Below, piece after piece: positions 58,301-64,000 of a stretch of 64,000 nt of DNA. Source of the DNA: Streptomyces decoyicus (GTDB lineage: Bacteria; Actinomycetota; Actinomycetes; Streptomycetales; Streptomycetaceae); NCBI RefSeq assembly GCF_019880305.1, contig NZ_CP082301.1:4588001-4652000 (forward strand), in the 5' to 3' direction. How positions within the stretch are numbered: position 1 is the stretch's first letter; each line of letters starts with the position of its first letter. The notes under the pieces are model-generated. The model ran no database searches. It had not been told where the DNA came from and worked only from the letters and a program-made list of their open reading frames with translations. Made by a program: the position numbers and the translations under genes.

Positions 58301-59727
58301 TCGTCGGTGGCCGTGGGGTTCAGCGCCAGGCGGTCGCCGATGGCACGCAGCCCTGCGAGGTCATGGACGTCGCCGGGCAGTGCGGCGACCTCCGTCACCG
58401 GAACCTCGGGATGCAGCGCGGTGAAGCGGTCCCGCGTGCGACGTTCGCGTGCGAGGACCTGCATACGTTCCGCGTGCAGCCGTAGGAGCCCGGCGGCCAG
58501 TTGCGCCGCTGAGGCTGATGTGGGTGTCACCTGCTCCGCCGCGGCAGCGGGGGAGGGGCTGCCGGCGGTACGTGAGCCAGCCTTCCCGCCGTCGAGATCC
58601 ACAATGCCGGTGGCTTCAAGATTATTTTCTGCGTGGCCGGGGGGCGGGGCGGCGTCCGCGGTGGAGTCGGTGGCGGGGGCGGCGGCTGCGTCCGGGGCCG
58701 TCCCGGCGTCCGTCCCGGTGTCCGGGTCGGTGTCCGGGTCAGTGTCCGCATGGGTGTCCTCCGCCATGCGGTCCGTCAGGGCCTCCGCGGCGGCCAGGGC
58801 CCGCTCGGCGCTCAGTTGGGCGGCGCCGCTGCCGTGCACCCGGTTCAGCACGAGGCCGGCCAGCGGCATCTGCTCGGCGGCCAGCCGCTCGACGAAGTAC
58901 GCCGCCTCGCGCAGCGCGTCCCGCTCCGGCGCGGCCACCACGAGGAACGCCGTCCCGGGTGCCTGGAGGAGGCGGTAGGTGGCGTCCGCGCGGGTGCGGA
59001 AGCCGCCGAACATGGTGTCCATGGCGGCCACGAATGTCTGTACATCGCGCAGCAGTTGACCGCCCATGAGCTTGCTGAGGGTGCCGGTCATCATCGACAT
59101 GCCGACATTGAGGAACTTCATGCCGGCCCGGCCGCCCACCTTCGCCGGCGCCATCAGCACTCGGATGAACTTGCCGTCCAGGAAGGACCCGAGGCGCTTG
59201 GGCGCGTCCAGGAAGTCCAGCGCCGAGCGGCTCGGCGGGGTGTCGACGATGATCAGGTCCCACTCGTCGTTCGCGCGGAGCTGGCCGAGTTTCTCCATGG
59301 CCATGTACTCCTGCGTGCCCGCGAAACCGGCCGACAGGGACTGGTAGAAGGGGTTCTCCAGGATTGCTCGGGCCCGGTCGGCATCCGCATGACCCTCGAC
59401 GATCTCGTCGAAGGTGCGCTTCATGTCCAGCATCATCGCGTGCAGTTCGCCGCCCGCGCTCTCGTCGACGCCCTTGACCTGGCGTGGGACGTTGTCGAGC
59501 TCGGAGATGCCCATCGACTGGGCCAGCCGCCTGGCCGGGTCGATGGTGAGCACGACGACCTTGCGGCCGCGCTCGGCGGCGCGCACGCCCAGGGCCGCGG
59601 CCGTCGTGGTCTTGCCGACGCCGCCCGAGCCGCAGCACACCACGATGCGGGTGTGCGGGTCGTCGATCAGCGTGTCGACCTCGAGCCGCGGGGCCGAGGC
59701 GTCCAGCGTCGTGTTGTCCGAGGTCAT
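58297..59727 (-). CDS. ArsA-like P-loop ATPase, second partner
   Basis: 476 residues from ATG 59727. MinD/ArsA-type ATPase: P-loop CGSGGVGKTTTAA (residues 32-44), LTIDPARRLAQSMGI switch, VVDTPPSRSALDFL switch II. S34 replaces the lysine that marks canonical deviant Walker A motifs (KGGxGKT), while K39 is kept. The ArsA core ends by about 330; then an Asp/Thr/Ala/Pro-rich insert (about 335-400) with repeated DTDPD, and a C-terminal helical part. Start overlaps the stop of the first partner (ATGA). Such pairs occur next to wblA across Streptomyces. Cargo unknown; relatives insert tail-anchored proteins or drive anion efflux. Confidence 0.88.
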   Translation of the reverse strand: MTSDNTTLDASAPRLEVDTLIDDPHTRIVVCCGSGGVGKTTTAAALGVRAAERGRKVVVLTIDPARRLAQSMGISELDNVPRQVKGVDESAGGELHAMMLDMKRTFDEIVEGHADADRARAILENPFYQSLSAGFAGTQEYMAMEKLGQLRANDEWDLIIVDTPPSRSALDFLDAPKRLGSFLDGKFIRVLMAPAKVGGRAGMKFLNVGMSMMTGTLSKLMGGQLLRDVQTFVAAMDTMFGGFRTRADATYRLLQAPGTAFLVVAAPERDALREAAYFVERLAAEQMPLAGLVLNRVHGSGAAQLSAERALAAAEALTDRMAEDTHADTDPDTDPDTGTDAGTAPDAAAAPATDSTADAAPPPGHAENNLEATGIVDLDGGKAGSRTAGSPSPAAAAEQVTPTSASAAQLAAGLLRLHAERMQVLARERRTRDRFTALHPEVPVTEVAALPGDVHDLAGLRAIGDRLALNPTATDD

Positions 59728-60782
59728 ATGGGCCCCTGTTTCCGCAGGTCTCTCGCCAGGTGGTAGAGCCCGGCGAGGTCCACTCCCTCGGGGAGCAGCT
59801 CCAACTCGTGGGTGGGCAGGCCGATGGCGGTGAGTTCGGCGTACTCGGCGCGCTCCAGCTCGACCCGCTCGGCGTGTTCGCGCGCCTGCTCCAGCAGGGG
59901 GTCGATCAGCCGGTCCGCCAGGCCGCCGCGGCGGGCGCCGCCCAGACCGGCCTGAGAGAGCGCCTTGGCGACGCCCGTACGTGCCCCGCGGGCGGCGCTG
60001 TCGAGGTCGCCGTTGTCCAGCAGCGCCGGGCGGGTCATGTTGATGACGATGCCGCCCACGGGGATGCCGGCGGCGCGCAGCTCGGCGACGCCGTCCGCGG
60101 TCTCCTGGACCGGCATTTCCTCCAGGAGCGTCACCAGATGCACCGCGGTCTCGGGCGACTTGAGGACCCGCATCACGGCTTGCGCCTGATTGTGGATCGG
60201 GCCGATCTTCGCGAGACCGGCGACCTCGTCGTTGACGTTCAGAAAGCGGGTGATGCGGCCGGTCGGCGGGGCGTCCATCACGACCGCGTCGTAGACGAAC
60301 TTTCCGCTCTTGTCCTTGCGGCGCACCGCTTCGCACGCCTTGCCGGTCAGCAGGACGTCCCGCAGACCCGGCGCGATGGTCGTGGCGAAGTCGATCGCGC
60401 CGAGCTTCTTCAGCGCCCGGCCGGCGCTGCCGAGCTTGTAGAACATCTGGAGGTAGTCCAGAAGGGCGCGTTCGGCGTCGATGGCCAGGGCGTGGACCTC
60501 ACCGCCGGCCCGTCTCCCGCCACCGCCCCGAGAGGCCTCTCCCGTGGCCTCCGTCCGGGGGGATGCCCAGGGCGACGCGCCTTCCGACGCCGGGCCCACC
60601 GCGATCTTGCGTTCCTCGTAAGGAAGCGCTTCTGTTTCGAACAACTGGGCAATGCCCTGTCGGCCCTCGACCTCGACCAGGAGGGTACGGCGACCCTCGG
60701 TGGCCAGGGCGAGGGCGAGGGCAGCGGCGACCGTGGTCTTGCCGGTGCCACCCTTGCCGCTGACGACATGGAGCCTGCTCAC
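59724..60782 (-). CDS. ArsA-like P-loop ATPase, first partner
   Basis: 352 residues from ATG 60782. Canonical deviant Walker A VVSGKGGTGKTTVA with signature K10 and catalytic K15; DAVVMDAPPTGRITRFL as switch II. A glycine/arginine-rich insert at about 70-90 separates two parts of the ATPase core, then DYLQMFYKLGSAGRALKKLGAID, typical of this family. The C-terminal half has LLEEMPVQETADGVAELRAAGIP. Cytosolic; no metal ligands of true arsenite ATPases are evident. It is the upstream gene of the pair, and the two products may form a heterodimer because each is about one half of a full ArsA. Confidence 0.9.
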   Translation of the reverse strand: MSRLHVVSGKGGTGKTTVAAALALALATEGRRTLLVEVEGRQGIAQLFETEALPYEERKIAVGPASEGASPWASPRTEATGEASRGGGGRRAGGEVHALAIDAERALLDYLQMFYKLGSAGRALKKLGAIDFATTIAPGLRDVLLTGKACEAVRRKDKSGKFVYDAVVMDAPPTGRITRFLNVNDEVAGLAKIGPIHNQAQAVMRVLKSPETAVHLVTLLEEMPVQETADGVAELRAAGIPVGGIVINMTRPALLDNGDLDSAARGARTGVAKALSQAGLGGARRGGLADRLIDPLLEQAREHAERVELERAEYAELTAIGLPTHELELLPEGVDLAGLYHLARDLRKQGPI

Positions 60783-60991
60783 GCCAAGGAGCCTAACCAG
60801 TCCGCGTCCCGGCTACGCACGGGATACGCCTGGGAAGCCCCGGAGAATCTGCCCGCGTTCCCTCCGGGGAGGGTCAGGGATCTCCCGTAGGGGCCCGGTG
60901 GCCGCGCTCTCGAAGGCTGTGTGGGACGGGTGCGGACGGCCTGTGGCGGACGGCGTCCACGCCTGTCGTGGACAGGCATTACGCTCGGCCC

Positions 60992-61150
60992 ATGACCAAG
61001 TGGGAATACGCGACCGTGCCGCTGCTCGTGCACGCGACGAAGCAGATTCTGGACACCTGGGGCGAGGACGGCTGGGAGCTGGTCCAGGTCGTTCCGGGCC
61101 CGAACAACCCCGAGCAGTTGGTGGCCTACCTGAAGCGGGAGAAGGCGTGA
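60992..61150 (+). CDS. DUF4177 small protein
   Basis: 52 residues, MTKWEYATVPLLVHATKQIL then GEDGWELVQVVPGP. This is the compact DUF4177/DUF1737-like fold (beta-hairpin and helix), with Trp-Glu-Tyr and GWELV typical. Role unknown. ATG 60992; the stop overlaps the RidA start (GTGA) so the two are coupled. Gene order DUF4177-RidA-NUDIX-MBL is conserved in Streptomyces. A gap of 209 bp to the divergent ArsA gene holds the promoters. Confidence 0.88.
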   Translation: MTKWEYATVPLLVHATKQILDTWGEDGWELVQVVPGPNNPEQLVAYLKREKA

Positions 61151-61611
61151 GCGCGGCGGAGGAAAAGATCGCGGCGCTCGGCCTGAAGCTGCCGCAGGTC
61201 GTGCCGCCGCTGGCCACGTACCAGCCCGCGGTGCGCTCCGGCTCGTACGTCTTCACCTCCGGCCAGCTGCCGATGGTGGACGGCGCGCTGCCGGCCACCG
61301 GCAAGGTGGGCGCCGAGGTCAGCGCCGAGCAGGCCAAGGAATTCGCCGCGACCTGTGCGCTCAACGCGCTGGCGGCCGTGAAGTCCCTCATCGGCGACCT
61401 GGACAAGATCCAGCGGGTCGTGAAGGTCGTCGGCTTCGTGGCCTCCGCACCGGACTTCACCGGCCAGCCGGGCGTCCTCAACGGCGCCAGCGAGCTGCTG
61501 GGCGAGATCCTCGGCGACAAGGGCGTGCACGCCCGGTCCGCGGTGGGCGTGGCGGTGCTGCCGCTCGACGCACCGGTCGAGGTCGAGATCCAGGTCGAGA
61601 TCGCCGAATAG
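61147..61611 (+). CDS. RidA family protein (enamine/imine deaminase type)
   Basis: 154 residues from GTG 61147. RidA fold: SGSYVFTSGQLPMVDG near the start, CALNALAAVKSLIGDLDKIQRVVKVVGFV in the middle, and HARSAVGVAVLPLDAPVEVEIQVEIAE at the end, where the Arg after HA is the substrate-carboxylate ligand of active RidA and the final Glu-rich strand supports it. RidA trimers hydrolyse reactive 2-aminoacrylate. Coupled to the DUF4177 gene and 124 bp before the NUDIX gene. Confidence 0.93.
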   Translation: MSAAEEKIAALGLKLPQVVPPLATYQPAVRSGSYVFTSGQLPMVDGALPATGKVGAEVSAEQAKEFAATCALNALAAVKSLIGDLDKIQRVVKVVGFVASAPDFTGQPGVLNGASELLGEILGDKGVHARSAVGVAVLPLDAPVEVEIQVEIAE

Positions 61612-61735
61612 GCACCCCGTCAGGGCGCTGAAGCCCGGGGTGTGTGCCGTGCGCCCGGGGGCCCCTCGTCAGCAGGGGCCCTCCGGCGCGCAAGACACCC
61701 TCGAACATCCGCGCGTGAGCGCATAGCATCCGGCC

Positions 61736-62677
61736 ATGTCGTCCACGACCAATGGCCAGTGGTACCCGCCCGAATGGCCGGACCGCATCCGGGCGCTCGC
61801 GAACGGCGAGCTGACCCCTCCCGAGCCCCGGCGGGCCGCCACCGTCCTGCTGCTGCGGGACTCCGCTTCCGGCGGCCCCGCCGTCCACATGCTGCGCAGA
61901 CGCACCTCCATGGCCTTTGCCGGGGGTGCGTACGCCTATCCGGGCGGCTCCGTCGATCCGCGCGACGAGCGCCCGGTGGCCTGGGCCGGCCCGTCGCGTG
62001 CCCAGTGGGCGGTCCGTATGGGCGTCGACCCGGCCACCGCCCAGACCATCATCTGCGCGGCGGTCCGCGAGACGTTCGAGGAGGCGGGCGTGCTGCTCGC
62101 GGGCGCCTCGGCCGACACGGTCGTCACGGACACCACCGGCGAGGACTGGGAGGCCGACCGCGCCGCCCTCGTCGCCCATGAGCTGTCCTTCGCCGACTTC
62201 CTGGGCCGTCGCGGGCTCGTCCTGCGCTCCGATCTGCTCGGTGCCTGGGCCCGCTGGGTCACCCCGGAGTTCGAGCCACGGCGCTACGACACCTGGTTCT
62301 TCGTGGCGGCGCTCCCCGAGGGCCAGCGCACCCGGAACGCTTCCACGGAGGCGGACCGTACGGCATGGATCCGTCCGGAGGAGGCGGCCGCCGGCTACGA
62401 CCGCGGCGAGCTGCTGATGATGCCGCCGACCATCGCCACGCTCCGCTCGCTCCAGCCGTACGCCACGGTCGAGGACACGCTGGCGGCGGCGGAGGCCCAG
62501 AACCTGACGCCGGTGCTGGCGCAGGCCCGCCTCGTGGGCGACGAGATCGAGCTGAGCTGGCCGGGGCACGACGAGTTCACCAAGCACATCGCGCAGACCG
62601 ACGCCGCCACCGGTGCTCCCGGGGACGCCGGCGGCTCCTCGGACCGCCCCAGCCCCTCGGGAGGGACCCCCGCATGA
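61736..62677 (+). CDS. NUDIX hydrolase with split Nudix box
   Basis: 313 residues from ATG 61736. The Nudix motif begins FAGGAYAYPGGSVDPRDE and is completed about 35 residues later by AAVRETFEEAGVLL; an insertion with WAGPSRAQWAVRMGVDPATAQ separates them, as in NUDT19-like coenzyme A diphosphatases. R-E-T-F-E-E-A-G holds the metal-binding glutamates. N-terminal RRAATVLLLRDSASGGPAVHMLRRR is the usual core strand. Substrate probably a nucleoside- or CoA-diphosphate. The stop overlaps the MBL gene (ATGA). C-terminal tail is Gly/Ser/Pro-rich and not conserved. Confidence 0.9.
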   Translation: MSSTTNGQWYPPEWPDRIRALANGELTPPEPRRAATVLLLRDSASGGPAVHMLRRRTSMAFAGGAYAYPGGSVDPRDERPVAWAGPSRAQWAVRMGVDPATAQTIICAAVRETFEEAGVLLAGASADTVVTDTTGEDWEADRAALVAHELSFADFLGRRGLVLRSDLLGAWARWVTPEFEPRRYDTWFFVAALPEGQRTRNASTEADRTAWIRPEEAAAGYDRGELLMMPPTIATLRSLQPYATVEDTLAAAEAQNLTPVLAQARLVGDEIELSWPGHDEFTKHIAQTDAATGAPGDAGGSSDRPSPSGGTPA

Positions 62678-63510
62678 CCGAAGCATCCGCCCTCCCCGGT
62701 CAGCCCCGTGGCGGAGTGATCTCGGGGCCCGCCACCGCGCGCGCCTGGTGTGTTCTGGCCCCGAACCCGTCGCCGATGACGCTGGACGGCACCAACACCT
62801 GGATCGTCGCCGAGCCGGACTCCGATCTCGCCGTCGTCATCGACCCCGGGCCGCTCGACGAGAGCCACCTCCGAGCCGTCATCGACACCGCCGAGCGGGC
62901 CGGCAAGCGCATCGCGCTGACCCTGCTGACCCACGGTCACCCGGACCACTCCGACGGCGCCGCCCGCTTCGCCGAGCTGACCGGTTCGGCCGTACGCGCG
63001 CTGGACCCGGCACTGCGCCTGGGCGACGAGGGACTCGACGCGGGCGAGGTCATCACCACCGGAGGCCTGGAACTGCGCGTGGTGCCCACCCCGGGCCACA
63101 CCGGGGACTCGCTCTCCTTCCACCTCCCGGCCGACCGCGCGGTGCTCACGGGCGACACGATCCTGGGGCGCGGCACCACCGTCGTCGCCCACCCCGACGG
63201 GCGGCTGGGCGACTACCTGGACTCGCTGCGCCGGCTGCGGTCCCTCACCGTCGACGACGGGGTGGCGACGGTCCTGCCGGGCCACGGGCCGGTGCTGAAC
63301 GACGCCCAAGGGGCGGTGGAGTTCTATCTGGCGCACCGGGCGCACCGGCTCGCCCAGGTGGAGACCGCGGTCGAGGCCGGCCACCGCACGCCCGCCGAGG
63401 TCGTCGCCAGTGTGTACGCCGATGTCGACCGTTCCTTGTGGCCGGCCGCCGAGCTCTCGGTGCGGGCGCAGCTGGACTACCTGGGCGAGCACGGGCTGAT
63501 CGAGAGCTGA
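62674..63510 (+). CDS. MBL-fold hydrolase, glyoxalase II/LACTB2-like
   Basis: 278 residues from ATG 62674. Zinc-binding THGHPDHSDGAARF (H-x-H-x-D-H), PTPGHTGDSLSF, GDTILGRGTTVV aspartate and GHGPVLND final histidine, all in normal order. A C-terminal winged-helix-like module (EVVASVYADVDRSLWPAAELSVRAQLDYLGEHGLI) matches the LACTB2/glyoxalase II-like subfamily that also acts on RNA or thioesters. Coupled to the NUDIX gene. Confidence 0.92.
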   Translation: MTEASALPGQPRGGVISGPATARAWCVLAPNPSPMTLDGTNTWIVAEPDSDLAVVIDPGPLDESHLRAVIDTAERAGKRIALTLLTHGHPDHSDGAARFAELTGSAVRALDPALRLGDEGLDAGEVITTGGLELRVVPTPGHTGDSLSFHLPADRAVLTGDTILGRGTTVVAHPDGRLGDYLDSLRRLRSLTVDDGVATVLPGHGPVLNDAQGAVEFYLAHRAHRLAQVETAVEAGHRTPAEVVASVYADVDRSLWPAAELSVRAQLDYLGEHGLIES

Positions 63511-63639
63511 GGGGCTGGCGGCGGGCTGTCCGCGAGGCCGATGGCGGAGACCGGCGGCGAGCTGGCGGCGGATACCGGCCGGCCGGGCCTGACGGACAAG
63601 CCCCGGTGCTCCGTCGGCCGAGAGGCGCCGTCAGCTCGC

Positions 63640-64000
63640 CTACGGCCGGGGCGCCTTCGCCCCGTGGACGGCCAGGTACTCGGCGGCCAGCCAGGGGGCG
63701 AGGCCGGTGAGCAGCTCGTCCAGCAGCTTCGGGTACGCGGCGGGCGTCCGGGCGGCGCGCGCCGCGACGCACATCTGCTCGGCGTACGCCGGGTAGTAGC
63801 GCCCGAACACCTCCGCGGACTCGGCGAGATCACTCGTCCAGCCGCCCCAGCGCGGCATGACCAGGGTCAAGCCGGTGCGTACGAGCCGGCGCGCCACACC
63901 CCGGGTCAGCCGGATGCGCTCGGCTTCCGTGGTGGCGGCCGCGGCCTTCTCGCGCAGACCGGGCAGGCTGTGGATCAGGTCGCCGTTGGTCTCGCGGGCG
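63640..64000 (-). CDS. C-terminal part of a hypothetical protein, possible nucleotidyltransferase
   Basis: The gene enters from the right edge and ends at 63640. The minus strand reads ETNGDLIHSLPGLREKAAAA, then RLTRGVARRLVRTGLTLV, PRWGGWTSDLAESAEVFGR, and PWLAAEYLAVHGAKAPRP at the end. It is a helical C-terminal domain resembling that of Streptomyces nucleotidyltransferase-domain proteins, from memory only; the catalytic part is outside the window. It converges with the MBL gene over a 129-bp gap without a clear terminator. Confidence 0.45.
   Translation of the reverse strand, partial: ARETNGDLIHSLPGLREKAAAATTEAERIRLTRGVARRLVRTGLTLVMPRWGGWTSDLAESAEVFGRYYPAYAEQMCVAARAARTPAAYPKLLDELLTGLAPWLAAEYLAVHGAKAPRP

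Overview
The window is about 64 kb of very GC-rich actinobacterial chromosome, almost certainly Streptomyces. Evidence: codons strongly favour G or C in third position, GTG starts and ATGA/GTGA overlaps between genes are common, and several genes are genus hallmarks: a bifunctional geosmin synthase (2660-4897), the WhiB-like regulator WblA (57676-58017), and a polysaccharide deacetylase/glycosyltransferase fusion of the MatB type (48351-50447). Conserved housekeeping blocks (SRP RNA, dnaX, ybaB, recR; aspartokinase and asd; ArsA pair, RidA, NUDIX, MBL) alternate with more variable regulator and transport genes.

Layout. 1-8 kb: 5' end of a Tat-exported protein on the minus strand, a double ATP-grasp protein, geosmin synthase, a NERD-domain superfamily 1 helicase and a small secreted protein. 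8-14 kb: two TetR modules, each divergent from its likely target(s) and each with two palindromic operators in the shared promoter region, separated by a monooxygenase remnant and an ArsB/NhaD-type transporter. 14-21 kb: an AfsQ-like two-component system with a GerMN lipoprotein, divergent from a lipoprotein / adaptor / MacB-type ABC efflux operon. 20.7-21.8 kb: remnants of a divergent AsnC/MFS pair. 22-28 kb: a 54-residue Arg-Gly-rich microprotein, an ABC exporter, an APC permease and a GH18-like lipoprotein.

28-36 kb: tRNA-Ser(GGA), SRP RNA, dnaX, ybaB, recR, a DUF5063 gene, aspartokinase (with a probable internal start for a regulatory subunit) and aspartate-semialdehyde dehydrogenase. 36-44 kb: a SigE-family sigma factor coupled to a membrane protein that is probably its regulator, SURF1, a histidine-rich CDF metal transporter, a repeat-rich 0.8 kb spacer, an S9 peptidase and a divergent methyltransferase. 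45-52 kb: P450 and TetR, then the MatB-like fusion and an LCP cell-wall ligase. 52-64 kb: tRNA-Pro(CGG), a Pr6Pr membrane protein, metallophosphoesterase, GatB/YqeY protein, class A penicillin-binding protein, wblA, two ArsA-like ATPases, DUF4177, RidA, NUDIX, an MBL hydrolase and the C-terminal part of an unfinished minus-strand gene.

Most notable: the deacetylase half of the MatB-like fusion has lost every metal-ligand position I could identify while the glycosyltransferase half looks intact; an Arg-Gly-rich microprotein with a strong promoter and ribosome binding site lies just upstream of an ABC exporter; two broken gene pairs look like deletion scars; and two TetR switches have clear paired operators. 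I see no CRISPR array, transposase, integrase or prophage.
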